A stretch of 64,000 nucleotides of DNA from Meghimatium bilineatum (GCA_034231615.1 CM067298.1:61472387-61536386), one strand, 5' to 3'; positions 1-13,489 are shown, numbered from the stretch's first letter. Notes: generated from the letters alone by a model not told the origin. Made by a program: numbers and translations.

Positions 1-194
1 TCAGCCAACTTGTGTGACCATTCGCAGGCCTGTACCAGATAAGGACTTGCACCAACCGTCCTAGTTTTAACCATTTTGCAGACGTTTCTGAATAAAAAGT
101 GTGCAACTCCAGACAGACCGGATGGAAGACACAAATCAGTTTTTTAATCTGCTTACACGGAATTAACAAAAATAACTGCAGGTTTCTCATATTT

Positions 195-294
195 TATCAG
201 ATGTATACATCAACCATCGTGCCAGACCCACAACATGTCAGATTTTATCAGATGTATACATCAACCATCGTGCCAGACCCACAACATGTCAGAT
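195..294. repeat. Two-copy direct repeat, about 50 bp unit
   Basis: A segment beginning TTTATCAGATGTATACATC is repeated immediately downstream with almost no change, then starts a third time and breaks off. It is a local tandem duplication. No gene is seen in the first 360 bases. Confidence 0.8.
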
Positions 295-384
295 TATATC
301 AGATGTTAACATTTTAGGATCTACATTTGTTTTCAATGATAGAATATTTTTTGAAGACATTTGCTCTAAAGTCTTGAGGGAACG

Positions 385-551
385 CAGGGCCGGCCCTAAC
401 AATTGAGGGGCCCAATGCGAAACGGATTGCGCAGGGCTCAGTCTGGGTAGGGAAGAGGATAATAAATTAAATTCTAATATTATTTTATGGGCCTATGAAG
501 TGCGGGGCCCAATGCGGCCGTATAGGTTGCAATGGCCTAAGACCGGCCCTG
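385..551. mobile_element. hAT-type MITE (non-autonomous DNA transposon)
   Basis: A 167-bp element begins CAGGGCCGGCCCTAA and ends with an imperfect inverted copy (TAAGACCGGCCCTG). It is flanked on both sides by the identical octamer AGGGAACG (377-384 and 552-559), the 8-bp target duplication expected of hAT transposases. The interior has GGGGCCCAATGCG-like motifs and no coding capacity. A related, longer element lies at 54578-55171. Confidence 0.85.
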
Positions 552-1004
552 AGGGAACGTCACATTCTACAAAACTGTGAAAGGATGTCTATTGAGCTCT
601 CGGTGGTTTTTTTTTTAATATGTGAAGTACGGCATACCAGAACAAATATAGTGCTGAAATGCAGAGGATAAACCCAGTTATCGGGAGTTATGTCCGGTCG
701 ACAAACACACATGCACATACGATATGCGAGAATTTCAGAACTATAAGATCTGGCAAATATCGTATAACGTATTTACAAGCCACTTCTATTTGATTAGGTA
801 AAGCTTGAAACGAGGTTATAAAGTTTTGCTAATAATACGAAACAAACATAGGCACACACACACACACACACACAAATCAAGTGTGTGAGTGAGTAAATAT
901 TATCGATTTTTCTCTATTTGATTAGGCGAGTCAGGCAAAGTGACTTGGTGGTTGTCTTTGTTTACAGGCTCACACCAGGCAGACCTACTTGTCCAGAACA
1001 AACA

Positions 1005-1421
1005 AAAGACAACAGTACAACGAATCTTACATGGAGACAAACGTGGTTATGTTAGGGAAGAAAGAAAAGGAGAGATAGCGAATAGATAGCGGAGGAAGCA
1101 AGGATGGAGTAGCATGGCAGGAAGAAAGAGGGTGTGAGGAGAAGAAGTGAGGAGGGGAAAGTGCACAGAAGTAGGCGAGGAGTGAAAATAGATAAACCTT
1201 TTTTAAAATAGTTTACTCGCTACCACACCGTATCTATTTTCACTCCTCACCTACTTCTGTGCACTTTCCCCATCTCACTTCTTTTCCTCACACCCTCTTC
1301 CTCCCTGCTATGCTGCTCCATCTTTGCTTCCTCCGCTATCTATTCGCTATCTCTCCTGTTCTTTCCTCCCCTATCATAACTACGTTTGTCTTCATGTAAG
1401 ATTCGTTGTACTGTTGTCTTT
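1005..1421. repeat. Long near-perfect inverted repeat (fold-back hairpin)
   Basis: The arm at 1005-1194 is the reverse complement of 1231-1421 with only scattered mismatches, separated by a 36-nt loop. A transcript from either strand would fold into a stem of about 190 bp. One arm is purine-rich (GGAAG/GAGGAAG runs) and the other pyrimidine-rich. No terminal repeat or target duplication is obvious, so it could be a fold-back transposon, a palindromic duplication or a source of double-stranded RNA. Confidence 0.85.
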
Positions 1422-1429
1422 AATTTGTC

Positions 1430-1475
1430 ATGATGAAGGCTTTTTAGTTGAAACGTCGTCTGTCTTTGAATCTCG
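1430..1475 (+). repeat. Dispersed TGATGAAG...GAAACGTCGTCTG motif
   Basis: TGATGAAG, a short imperfect stem (GGC/GTT) and GAAACGTCGTCTGTCTTTG lie just after the hairpin. Close relatives occur at 4224-4265, 58401-58442 (minus strand) and 58456-58490. Recurrence marks it as part of a dispersed element. The order of conserved bases recalls a hammerhead ribozyme core (CUGAUGA ... GAAA), which is discussed as a finding. Confidence 0.45.
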
Positions 1476-2261
1476 TTGTTAGGTTGTTTTATATTTTATT
1501 TTGGTAACACATCTACTTATTTTTGTTTATCTTAATATTTGCTCTGTGATACTCCAGTAATCTACTTCCTGTCACGGGTTGTAACCCTACACTGGAACTA
1601 TCCCTACTTGTGCAGTCTTCTCCAACAGATTTCGCAATGAGCCGTGGCTACCGTAGGTGCTACAGACCTCGTAAATGAAATAAATTAGACCCCGCTCGTT
1701 ACGTTTTTGATTGGTCTCTATTTACATACTTTCAGTCGCATGCCAAAAAGAGCTAAGGCCAACAAATAGATTGCAAAAAGATTGCAAATTAGTTCATGTT
1801 TACGTTTTAGTTGACAGGCTTTCTATACCGCCTACCTGCCGCGGTTGGGCATACTGATGGTTTCCGTAGCTTGTTAGTTAATCCATTGTCCATGGTAGAC
1901 AAGAGAAAAACAGTTTAAAAAAACATCCACTTTTCCTAGGCCTTTCGAGGACCTAGCGATGAAACACGACCAAGCAGTAACCTACTACGAGAAGCTATCT
2001 GATGTTTTTCGTTGGTTGGCGTTACGAGAATAGTCTCACGTAGTGACGCGCAATAGGGTAGTGTATGGACGTGTTTCTGTAGGGAGGTCACGAAAAGGTC
2101 TCTGGAGAGCGAAGGTTTATCTTTAGCTGTCTGAAAAAGACTAGAAAGATCTCACACACATACAGACACACATGCATACACATGTGGGAGGTACTTCTAC
2201 TTTTAAATAGTTATTGCATTTACTTTCAAAATTACTTTATTTTTTCGTTATTAAATTATTC
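1476..2261. other. No gene seen (1476-2261)
   Basis: No long ORF, RNA gene or clear element was recognised. The stretch is AT-rich with short CA-rich tracts (about 2151-2180). Confidence 0.4.
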
Positions 2262-2500
2262 TCTGGCTTCGCATGTGGGTGGTCCTGGGTTATTTCCACA
2301 GGTAAGACGGATATAATTATCAGACCACAACTACTCTCGGGTCGACCCAACTTTAATTGAGTACCGGATTAATCCGGGAAGTAAAAACTGTGAGGGTGAG
2401 GAGATGGCTGTCGCCCTCATATAGCAGAGCCACTTAAATGTGAGATCGCTAACATCTCACACCGCTACAGCATTAACAAATGCTATAGGTTAACTTTGCT
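2262..2500 (+). mobile_element. tRNA-related SINE, family V, copy 1
   Basis: This copy shares a body with 22978-23232 (+) and 57325-57447 (-). The common blocks include a GTCGACCCA stretch, ACCGG-TTAATCCGGGAAGTAAA, ACTGTGAGGG-GAGGAGATGGCT, CGCCCTCAT, AATGTGAGATCGCTAACA and a terminal GGCATTAA-AAATGCTAT. The tRNA-like head is eroded here and best preserved in the 22.98-kb copy. Confidence 0.65.
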
Positions 2501-4200
2501 ATCAATAATTTTGCCATACATATTGTTATCTGTCACACACATCGGCTTTTATCTAAATGTATCATGTTGTTGAGCAGTACACATACGTATGTTTATCTCC
2601 CCCCCCTCCCCACTCCCGCCATTGAAGTGTATTGGTAAGTACTATGTTAGGTTCATATTTTTGCAGACCGATTGAATATTTAAGCTATATGGTTAAGCAT
2701 CTCACTAAACGTATTCGCTTTCCCGTAAAATATTTTATCAATTTCATTGGGCAGGGTCAACATAAAAGTCGCTGTTGACTTTCAATTTCTGTTCAGTTAA
2801 CCTGTAAATTAAAGTCGAACCTTATATTCTGCAAGGTTACCGGGCCCACGCCTTTAATGATTTTTTCGACACCTCATAAATAAAAAGTTTTGAATTGTTT
2901 TGTGTATTAATATCGCGTGCTGTTATTTGTGAAGAAAGTCAAGAACTAGATTTCTACAGGTTCTCACGAGGTTTGATTATGAGACAACATGAAACATAAC
3001 AAGTGTTCTAGATGAATGCACATGATTCCTATACCTAACATTATTATTTAACTACATGTAATGTAGACGTGCCGCTAATACAATGATGTGGATGATCGAA
3101 GTTCGAATCCCTACTTATTTCATCGAAATAAGGGACTGTTCATATTCCTCAGCCCCTGTTAATAATTGTTAATATTCCAGGGATCGCTTTGCTTTATTGT
3201 GTCACAATTCTCACCCCAACCCCCTCCACATTTTCTTTAAGCAGAATAAGTACACAAAAAATGTCTTTTTCATATTTTTTGAAACAAAAATTATTAAAAT
3301 TTAGTTTATTTGTGTGTTTTTTTAAAAACCACTATTGTTGACGCCAACTTTTGTCAAACACACACCCTCTCCTTGTCAACGACTGTCAAAAGTTGTCACT
3401 CCACCCCCAACTAATTGTTGACGTATTGTTTGGACAACCCCTTAGATGTGTTATACTCTGTTCACTCTAAGAATGAAATGGGCTAGTGCTTTTGATTGAC
3501 TGTTGGACGCAGATTGCATTAATCGATTGTTAAGTGCCCAATAAATTACGTTTTTAAATGTTTTTTGAAGTGTTGTTTAAATATTATTTTTAATTGTTTT
3601 AAATGTTTTAAATAATATTGTTTTTACATGTCATCGGCTATTTAAAAATCAGCCATTGTCGCGGAGTAATGTGGGGGTGTATTTTGATTCACTTCATTCT
3701 TAGAGTGAACAGAATATATAGTCGTGGTCACTAACAACTCTCCACCCAGCGCACCGTGCATTGGATTCGTGTAACCAGCCCACAGCGTTTTGGATACTTG
3801 TAGCAAAACAAACAATGTCACGATTACATCTTTCAAATTGTGCAGGTAGATGCTCCAAAAGACCAAAACCCTTGGCAGACCAACGACCAAATACAAAACT
3901 AGATGTTCTCGCTTACAATTCACCTTCTCTGATATTTCTTCCCGCACACACCTGTAGGTTAACTTGAAGATTCAGTAACATATCTGTAAGAAGGCATTAC
4001 TCATTATCTTTGTATAATCGTGTTGATCTTGAGTATTTCGTTTCCCTAAAGAAATATTTTTTTGGATGATACATTTTATGTTACATTTTGCCATTTTCCT
4101 GTTAGTTATGTCACTCTGAGGTTGTACGAGTTTTTCACTTTAATTCTGTTTCTAGTACACTACATAACTCAACGTAGGCGTTAGTTTATTGTTCCTTCAA
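2501..4200. other. No gene seen (2501-4200)
   Basis: AT-rich intergenic sequence. The two opposed ORFs near 3642-3967 overlap each other, have no recognisable domains and look like chance reading frames. Confidence 0.4.
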
Positions 4201-4223
4201 TTCTGTATTTATTTGTCCCTATT

Positions 4224-4270
4224 CTTGATAAAGACATTTTGGTCAAAACGTCGATTTATTCTGTCTTTTA
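4224..4270 (+). repeat. Dispersed GATAAAGAC...AAAACGTCG motif, second copy
   Basis: TTGATAAAGAC, a short loop, GGTCAAAACGTCGATTTATT and CTGTCTTTT match the layout of the 1430 motif, with a perfect 3-bp GAC/GTC stem. Confidence 0.4.
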
Positions 4271-4675
4271 GTGTCTGCATAAAACTTACTGTAAAAATTG
4301 TAGTCTATCTATGTGACGTGCCATTTGCTGGGCGTTGTCCTCACTGCAATTATGTAAGCCTCTCGGTTCTATACAAGCTGTTTAACCTCTTCCAGTGTCA
4401 TATTCAGGTCTTCAATGTCCTGTGTCCATGTAGTATTGTTCTGCCTTTTGTTCTATTTTCTGGAACATTTCCCTCAATTCCTCTTCTTGTATAAATCTTT
4501 TTTTAACCTCCAAAATATGTTAGCTTGCCATTTTTGAGTAGCCAGTCTACTTTTATGTTCAGGTCTTTACGTATATTTAAGTTGGAACGCATTTCTGTTA
4601 AAGATATTCCTTGAAAATAACATATTAAAAATATATTTATCTGCCATTTTACTGCAGACTTCCATTCATCATCAT

Positions 4676-4900
4676 CATCATCAAGTGCCGTCTCCGCAAC
4701 GAAGGTTGGCTGCAACGTATCTCCAACATCTCCTGTCGCTTGTCTTGGTGGTGCACTCTGCTAGACTGTAACCTGTCCATCGTGTGATGTTACTCTCCCA
4801 CTTGTATCTCTGCCTACATCTTGCTCGCTTCCCTTTGACTTTACCCTCAAGTAAGATCTTCAATAAGATGTCATATAGTCTTCCATTCATTCCACCTTCA
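4676..4900 (-). pseudogene. 3' end relic of a non-LTR retrotransposon
   Basis: The minus strand reads GKVKGKRARCRQRYKWE, then RWTGYSLAE and RCWRYVAANLR. This is the usual C-terminal pattern of LINE reverse transcriptases (basic RGR segment, W-x-N-I/V, RWTG-x-S/DL, then W-R). A second, more decayed copy of the same tail lies at 33040-33195 on the same strand. No RT catalytic motifs remain. Confidence 0.6.
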
Positions 4901-4942
4901 TTCCATGTACCATGAGATAAAGAGAGAAAATGATGAAGAAAA

Positions 4943-5036
4943 TGAAGTATTACCTTATATGTTACTTTTATTATTCATTCGAAGGTGAGATATTACCTTA
5001 TATGTTACTTTTATTATTCATTCGAAGGTGAGATAT
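4943..5036. repeat. Tandem duplication, about 46 bp unit
   Basis: ATTACCTTATATGTTACTTT and its downstream bases through GAAGGTGAGAT are repeated back to back with no visible change. Confidence 0.8.
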
Positions 5037-5384
5037 ATGCACACATGAAAATTTTGCGTGAGAAAACAGGTTACCAACCCATGGATCTCGACCCCAATTA
5101 TCTCACAAAGTGTTTTCTGTAGGGTCGCTACCCGAAACAATAAACTAGAATAACCTTCATTAAATACATATCAAACTAATGTTTTTCGATCGCGGATCAC
5201 TTTGCTTCTATAAAATAGAGTCTCGACATAAGTGTGTCATGCAGTTATAAGTGTGTCATGCAGTTACGAAATCATGCTTACTTAATAAACGTACAGATAT
5301 ATCCCATGGCAGCAACCTGCCGTCGGGGATGAAGATAACTCTTCATGATGTACTAGGCCGCGGCAACTATTAGGTGGGATGGCC

Positions 5385-5585
5385 AGTTCCCTTCCTTTTG
5401 TTGTCTTTACCTTCCCTAACTTTTACGTCAGGTATTCATTTACAGCTGAGTCGGCTGGAGGAGTGGTCGTGTCAAGCGAGAAATCACAACCCGGACTTTT
5501 TATTTGTCCGGAAGTGGTTTCGAACCTGGCACTCTGTAACCAGGTGATTGCAAGCATACTCGTTATCAACTAGGCTACCGAGCTT
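5385..5585 (-). mobile_element. tRNA-derived SINE
   Basis: On the minus strand the head runs from about 5583 to 5516. It has an A-box-like TAGCCTAGTTGATAACG and a perfect B box GGTTCGAAACC (5516-5526), spaced as in a tRNA gene. The body after it has no tRNA acceptor complement and contains TCCGGACAAATAAAAAGTCC, so this is a SINE rather than a working tRNA gene. Confidence 0.7.
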
Positions 5586-6116
5586 CTCACTTAATAAACA
5601 AGGAGGCTATTTACCCAAGAAATAAGAAGGCTAATATACTCAATAAAAAAGTGAGAAGAAAATACTATTTATTCGTGAAACAAAGAAGACTAATTTCCCA
5701 TAATCTACTTATGTTATTATGTTTTTATTTGGATAATCATGTTGTATATAGTGGATCGAAACAATAAACCATCAAGCCAACAACGTAAACTCTGAAACTT
5801 CCCCATGCTTGAATATATCTATCCCATGTGCGACTGTGGCACAGGGCGATGGGACAATGGATCGCGCTTACGTTTTGAACTCATTATGCACGCTAGAGTG
5901 AAACTAATTTGGATGATGATTCCTTTTCAATGGCTAGGATTCAAGATCAGGGATTGAAATGCGGTGTTGCTAGAGGTGAACATTTTGGAGGGTGCAGAAT
6001 AATGATGGTCAACCAGCATAATACCAGTACTGTCAGCAGAAGTGTAATGGTGGATACACTCTAGGAGAGATCGTAGCAACTATGGACGTGTCCAGTTTGC
6101 AGTGATGATGATCCGA
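5586..6116. other. No gene seen (5586-6116)
   Basis: AT-rich sequence, including short repeated AATAAACAAG-type stretches (5585-5690). No domain, RNA gene or element was recognised. Confidence 0.4.
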
Positions 6117-6370
6117 CGTCTAATCTAATCTAATCTAATCTAATCTAATCTAATCTAATCTAATCTAATCTAATCTAATCTAATCTAATCTAATCTAATC
6201 TAATCTAATCTAATCTAATCTATCTAATCTAATCTATCTAATCTAATCTATCTAATCTAATATATCTAATCTAATATATCTAATCTAATATATCTAATCT
6301 AATATATCTAATCTAATATATCTAATCTAATATATCTAATCTAATATATCTAATCTAATCTATCTAATCA
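6117..6370. repeat. (TCTAA)n microsatellite, left array
   Basis: About 250 bp of the pentamer TCTAA, nearly perfect at first and then degenerating into TCTAATCTATC and TCTAATATATC variants up to the LINE fragment. Confidence 0.95.
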
Positions 6371-7216
6371 AATGAGCTGACAGGAATAAAATGGATTAAT
6401 AATACCGTTCTCGAAGATCTTGACTACGCAGATGACCTAGCCCTTTTGAGCGCAAACCACACAGATGCTCAATCTAAGTTTGACAATCTCCAACACTACT
6501 CAAATCAGATAGGGTTGAAAATCAACACATCAAAAACTCATATACTAGATTTTACGAGATCCAACGACAACATAGAAATTCAAAATGTTCCATTATTAAA
6601 AGTCAACAGTTTTACATATTTAGGCACCAATCTAGCATTGGATGGAGACTCATCAAAAGAAATTTTACACCGTATTGCCCTTGCAGCGGGTGCTTTCAAT
6701 AAACTACGCAACATATGGACGTCAAACACACTAAGAAACACCACAAAACTCAAGCTATTTAACTCCAACATCATCCCTATTCTATCATATGGGTGCGAAA
6801 GTTGGAAAGCCACAAAAGCCACAGATAAAAGACTCGACTCCTTTGAAAACAAATGCCTACGTACCATTCTGAACGTTAAGTGGAGTGACTTTAAATCTAA
6901 CACTACTATAAGAGAGGAAAGCAAACAAACCTATATATCTTCCTTCATTAGACAAAGGCGTTGGACTTACATCGGCCATGTTCTCAGAATGAACAGCCTA
7001 AGAATTCCCCAGCAATCACTATATTGGGTGCCACCTGGAGTAAGAAGAAGAGGGAGACCTAGAGAAACTCTACGAAGAACCATTAATAGAGAAGGCATGT
7101 CAATGAACCTAAACAACACGCAACAATTGAAAGACCTGGCAACACAAGGACAGAAATGGAAAGCTATGGTTTCTAACCCTATGCGCCGCCTATGGCCCTG
7201 GAGGAACATAACATAA
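6371..7216 (+). pseudogene. 5'-truncated LINE reverse transcriptase (C-terminal part)
   Basis: The frame is open from 6368 to a TAA at 7214-7216, about 281 codons, with no ATG at its left edge, which fits truncation. It includes DLDYADDLALLS, the RT active-site YADD box (6425-6436). After it come GLKINTSKT, the FTYLGTNL block, SYGCESW, a thumb segment with WTYIGHVLRM and a basic RRRGRPRETLRRTI tail. Fingers and endonuclease are missing. TCTAA-type repeats lie on both sides, and the element ends in CATAACATAACATAATC, so the tail merges into the satellite. The clade was not assigned. Confidence 0.85.
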
Positions 7217-7480
7217 CATAATCTATCTAATCTAATCTATCTAATCTAATCTATCTAATCTAATCTAATCTAATCTATCTAATCTAATCTAATCTAATCT
7301 AATCTAATCTAATCTAATCTAATCTAATCTAATCTAATCTAATCTAATCTAATCTAATCTAATCTAATCTAATCTATCTAATCTAATCTATCTAATCTAA
7401 TCTATATAATCTAGTCTATCTAATCTAGTCTATCTAATCTAGTCTATCTAATCTAATCTATCTAATCTAATCTATCTAAT
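7217..7480. repeat. (TCTAA)n microsatellite, right array
   Basis: The same pentamer as at 6117-6370 resumes directly after the LINE stop codon, with ATCTATC and ATCTAGTC variants near its right end. Confidence 0.95.
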
Positions 7481-8460
<980 letters not shown>

Positions 8461-8879
8461 CAGTTGAGATTAAAAGGAAAATCGTCAACTCAATATTCAG
8501 ACTAACATTATACGACCATTTGTAGAAGTAGGTTATTTATCAAAGAACATGAGATAAATCCAAATCCAGCTAATTGCGAAATGAGATGTTTATGAAAAGC
8601 AGCAAACAAAACATAAAGAGATCACATGAGAAATAAAGATATTATTAGAACTTTTAGAAACGTCAAATATATTTAAAAAGCAAAGACTCAAATAGCTTTG
8701 CCATTTAATGAATTCTAACCATATCTATTTACAATAGAAATGTTAATATGTCGTATGTATATATCTGCTCTGCGTTGGTGGAGTTTTGTCCATAGGTTAA
8801 AAAAAAAGCCTCCACAGAGTGGATATTTACAAACGACCTGTTAGGATTTCTATTGTAGATGGATGTGCTTTAACTTTCT

Positions 8880-9020
8880 GGCAGCAAGAGCATGTAACAT
8901 GAACATATGAACAAAGAGGCAGGGGAAGACCAAGAATAAAATAGATTGAAGGAGTCACCGACAAATCGATAACATTATTGCATATCAAGCATCCGAATGT
9001 GACATATGTAACAAACTGAC
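8880..9020 (+). pseudogene. Possible LINE tail relic
   Basis: The plus strand holds a degraded reading of an RGRPRIKWI-like basic stretch followed by GVTD and an IIAYQAS-like segment, resembling the C-terminal tail of LINE RTs. Frame breaks are present and no catalytic motif is seen. Confidence 0.3.
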
Positions 9021-9566
9021 ATGACTTTTTTGCATAACAACAAAAGCAGAAATTGACAACAGAGGAAAGAAATCATGGAAAAGGTGGTTTTAGGTTGTTG
9101 TAGATTCCCAAAAATTTGGAGAGCTCTCGTTGGCCAGGTTGTCGTATTACAAACATCGACGTTGGAAAAGTCCTGTAGTATTACTCTGTTGCCTATGTTG
9201 TTACTCTACAGATGCTGGCTGCAGATTCACCGATGCTGAGTCCATGTAAGCGTGCTATTAGATAGCAGTGTCCGATTGTCAGTTTACTTATCGTGTGACC
9301 TGTTCGTTTCTGTTCAATTTTTTGATGGTCTCTTGCTCAGGTCTGTAGATTCTGCTTAGTTGTTACAGCGTGTTCTACCATTGTTTACCTGAAACGTCGA
9401 GGTGTGTGGCACTGATGGAGTTAATTTATCGTCTTTACCAAGAAGACTAGTTGGCTCAGTAAACAATAAAACTTAATTACGAAGTAAGCAAGGAGGTAAA
9501 TTTACTATGTAATGAATATACTAATTTGAATAGTAAGCAAGATGACTGACTGATATAGTAATCATT

Positions 9567-9770
9567 ATCATCATCAGTTGTCATGCCGGCTGGCGTAGGC
9601 GATCACATCTCTCCACAACTCTCTTTTTCCAGTATTATGTATCAAGATCGTTGTTATTTCCCTGTCGTGCCAGGTTGTCAAACTAATATTTTCTCACGTT
9701 GTCGCCCTCTGTCTCTGTTGTCTTCAAACGTTCCTGTTGTGACTATGTTCTCCAAACCTCACTGTCTCAT
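9567..9770 (-). pseudogene. Possible LINE tail relic
   Basis: The minus strand reads KRELWRDVIAYASRHDN just before a stop, which resembles the W-R-D/x-V end of LINE ORFs. The upstream part is frame-broken. Confidence 0.35.
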
Positions 9771-9779
9771 GTAGTGGCC

Positions 9780-10500
9780 ATAAAAAAAAAGATTGTGTTT
9801 TTGTATATTATTGATTAAGGTCCATTTCGCATTTGACTCTTTCAACACCTCTTCATTAGTTTTTCTGGCAGTTCATGATATTCTCAGCATTCCTCTATAG
9901 AACCACATCTCTATTGCCTCTAATTTCCCACTTTCCAGTTTGTTTATTGTCCAAGTCTGATATAGTAAAGTAGAAGAATATTATACATAGCAAATAACAA
10001 TTAATAATCTGCACAATAAATACGAAGATTAAGTGAATAATCTTTTCTAGATTTTACCTCGCATCTTCATGGTATCCTTCAGCTCCAATTTGACAGTCCC
10101 CCTAACCACAGTTCCCGCCAGAAAAACAGCCTGGCTAGAAACGAAATTTATTTCAAACAGAAGAAGTTTTCCCATTATTCACAATCAGAAATGGAATCCA
10201 CACAACTATTGCAACAAAATACTGCTTTGATCACAAAATCTTGCACTTTATTTGAAATGTACACCTGAAATAAGGCATCGAAACACGCCTACGGCACTCA
10301 GATGATCTAAACCAGATGTAAACACTAATGATTAAGGAATTATTTTCATTTAGACACCGTCATCTTGTAATAATTTTTCAGTTAAAGCTTAATGGTCGTG
10401 ATCTTGATGTAACGAGTTACTTCTAGACAATCCTACTAGCGAGTGAGCAGTGCAGATATCCAGCGGAATGAAGGGAGATAAACCGACTTTTCATAAAGAG

Positions 10501-10539
<39 letters not shown>

Positions 10540-10660
10540 GGGTTTCAACATATAATATATATTTACTGTTTCAACATTTATTAACGAACTGTTTATTTCT
10601 TTAAATTACGAACAGATGTTGGCAATGCATCGTTGTTTCTACTACACAAATTAACGTTCA
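9780..10660. other. No gene seen; contains (CT)n at 10504-10537
   Basis: AT-rich sequence without recognisable coding potential. It holds one 34-bp CT run. Confidence 0.4.
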
Positions 10661-10689
10661 CTCTTGATTAATGTCTGATTTTCGTGTGA

Positions 10690-10870
10690 TTTCAGCCAGT
10701 GAGCGTGGATGCGTTGTGATACTGTTTGCATTGCTCTATATAGGTCTAGAACATCCATGTTTGTTATGGTTTTATTCAGGGAAACTGTTCTGGCCTGTGA
10801 CAGCCTTTCAATCTATCGACAATCGTGAGTGTGTGTATACTCCGTGCCATAACAGTTTATCGGCTTCAAT
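10690..10870 (+). repeat. Dispersed repeat family C, copy 1
   Basis: The block GAGCGTGGATGCGTTGTGATA, a GCCTGTGACAGCC-like motif and their spacing recur in related form at 13490-13590, 27180-27300 and 34775-34900. The most shared part reads roughly GCTGCGATNTCTGCA-CGGCCTGACACATCCCACTTC. It is probably part of a retroelement untranslated region; no coding function was recognised. Confidence 0.4.
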
Positions 10871-11497
10871 ATGCCCCTGAACAACAGTTCATGTGCTGAG
10901 AACGGTTGGACAAGTGGTTGGACGTGTCGACTACTTCCATCTCGTGCGAGGTAATCTACTGTTTCTGAACTAATCTCCAGTAATTAGACCACCAATTTCC
11001 ACCCGCCCCAAGATAAGAAAACAATGAACGGCTGGTTCTTGTATAGAAAACGTTTATGTGAACACACTAGTGGACGGCCTGAGACGTGTTCATGCTCTAC
11101 TCTCGGCTAACAGCCTGTTATGATGACATATACTTGGTGATGTTATGTTAAGATAATCTCCAAAATAATTATCGATCTTGTCAACCAATACACGTACAAT
11201 CTGTTTTTTCTTCTAATATACACGTATAAGGCCCGTTTATTATCGGCCCATCGGGTATAAAGGCGATTTCAATAATGCGGTATGGACTGCATTGAGCGTG
11301 GTGAAATGCGTAGAAAACTATGGTTATCCACTGCATCGAACTTTATTTCCAGTAGTCTCTTACTCACTTAAACCCAAATCCCTAGTGCAGACATTTTTAT
11401 ATCAACGAAAATTCACTCGAAGCGAAAAGGTTTTCCCCACTGACTTTATGTGCGTGGAATGTGCGCACACTTCTCGATATGATGAAAGCTTGCAAAG

Positions 11498-12115
11498 CAG
11501 TGATACTCCAAGTGCTGTTATACGCTAGTGAAATATGTACTGTTCATAGACGACATGTGAGGAAACTTAATCATTTTCACACAACTTGTCCCAGAAAGGC
11601 TTTGAACATCAGATGGTAAGACTAGATTACTGATCCCACTATCCTTAATAGAGCTGGAATCCCTAGTATTGACAATATTCTGATGTAGACACAGATTCTC
11701 TAGCAGGTCATGGGGTTCATATGCCAGATCTGCGAAAGATGTTTCTCTATCATGAGTTTAAAAAGAACATACGTTCTCAAGGTGGTAAAAATAAGCGCTA
11801 CAAGGACAAGTTAAAGACCTTACTAAAAGCCTTTGAACGTAACCATGATACATGGGAGACCATGCACGAAATATATCAACATGACCCAACTAAGAGGCGC
11901 AACATCTCGTGAAATGAGGATAAATTCAGCAGCTTAACAGCGAAGAGTATCTATAGAAAGTCACAGGTAGATCAAAAACCATCAACAGTGATCATCTAGT
12001 GCCCGAACTGTCCAAGTACATTTGCAACTAAAATAGGACACGTACCCAAGGACATAACAATAATTGAATTTAAAAAATGGATGCAACAAATGGTCATCAT
12101 CACTTGTGATGGACG
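11498..12115 (+). pseudogene. Zinc-finger-tailed LINE, C-terminal relic, copy 1
   Basis: A frame-broken translation gives YASEICTVHRRHVRKLNHFH, then a RAGIPSIDNILM segment, a KNKRYKDKLKTLLKAF segment, a PTKR-type stretch and a degraded RTVQVHLQL end. The same order of blocks occurs at 13711-15040 and 19330-20085. The family is the common invertebrate non-LTR element whose ORF2 ends in a C2H2-like C-x2-C finger. At least four stops or frameshifts make this copy dead. Confidence 0.65.
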
Positions 12116-12119
12116 AATA

Positions 12120-13240
12120 ATACGAACTCTTCGATGGTACAGCGAAGCTAAGATTAGTTAGTTCTCTTAGCTACAGTATTGTTCACCACATCGTGATATT
12201 CGATCAAGTTCGAGTGTAATTTTTTTCTCTTAACTGAAACGATTTGGTTTTCTGCCATTTTCACTTCCTGACTGCCTGCTTATGTAAGATATCCTGAAGC
12301 TTCTTCTCCAGAATGAAAACTACCTTCGTCATGGCTCCCGTATTTCCTTGCCGTGAGTTTACCCATACTTGTTCGAAAGCCCCATGAGTCTTCAACGTAA
12401 ACATTGTACTGTACTGAAAAGACAAACCTTACTTCACTTATTACTCTCTCTGTACTGAGATATGGGACCCGAGAACCTGTCTGCCAAGGGGAGTTTTTGT
12501 TGTAGACACGTGCCGCTACGTTTTAGGGTACAGAGACGGAAAGTATCTGAGAAAATGGTTTGCTCAGCTTGTAATGCCTTATCACTCGCAGTCTACAGAG
12601 CGTGAAGACCAATCCCCAAGGCTGTTTGGGGTGTTTCGCATCAACTTTGAAACACCATGTTATCGTTATTAAAATTATATAAACTATTTGTTATCTGTTT
12701 ACTCTGGAAATCGCAAGAGACTGCATCAAAATGCTTTGTATATCACTTCACAAACTGAGATATTTTTTTTTATGGAATACACCACCATAATAAGAACAAT
12801 TTAGGCAAAATAAATTTTTATTAAAACAAAAATCCTAAATGTTTTATTTCAATCTTGAGAATTTATATAATATTTCATTAAAGTCTATGAGATGTTATAA
12901 TTCTCTATAAAAATGGCGTTTACAACTGTCAGAGAATTTATTCTTGGATCTATCATTCCTTTAAGAAATGCACGTCCCCTATCTCGTTCAGACGTTTGCA
13001 GATTTCAACTACTTTATATTTTTCAAGAAATTAAATGCGCTTCTCATTTTCCGAACAAGAGGAATATCTTCAAATAACCTCAACAATTGTCAAACAAACA
13101 TGACGGATTTCAAAGCATAAGCATCATTGAAAATAGTCCATTTGTGTGTTTCGCCGTAGACACTTTTCGGGAAGCCTATCATCGTTGACTTGTCTCTTCT
13201 ATTTGTCTTATATTTATATTTCGCGCTTTCTCTCTCTCTC

Positions 13241-13243
<3 letters not shown>
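12120..13243. other. No gene seen (12120-13243)
   Basis: No coding region or structural repeat recognised. AT content rises toward the TA microsatellite. Confidence 0.4.

Positions 13244-13321
<78 letters not shown>
13244..13321. repeat. (TA)n microsatellite
   Basis: About 78 bp of uninterrupted TA. Confidence 0.95.
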
Positions 13322-13325
<4 letters not shown>

Positions 13326-13489
13326 GATCTCCACTCTTAATATTATTGGTGACAAAATATGTTTCATTGTAGTTAATATCAGTTGCGATGCTAGGAGTTA
13401 GTACCGACCCATGTAAATTATTCTTGTTATTTTCTGGTGGTGTTTAATGTCAATTTTCCTGTGTTCGTTTTAGATCTCCTGGCTGGTGT

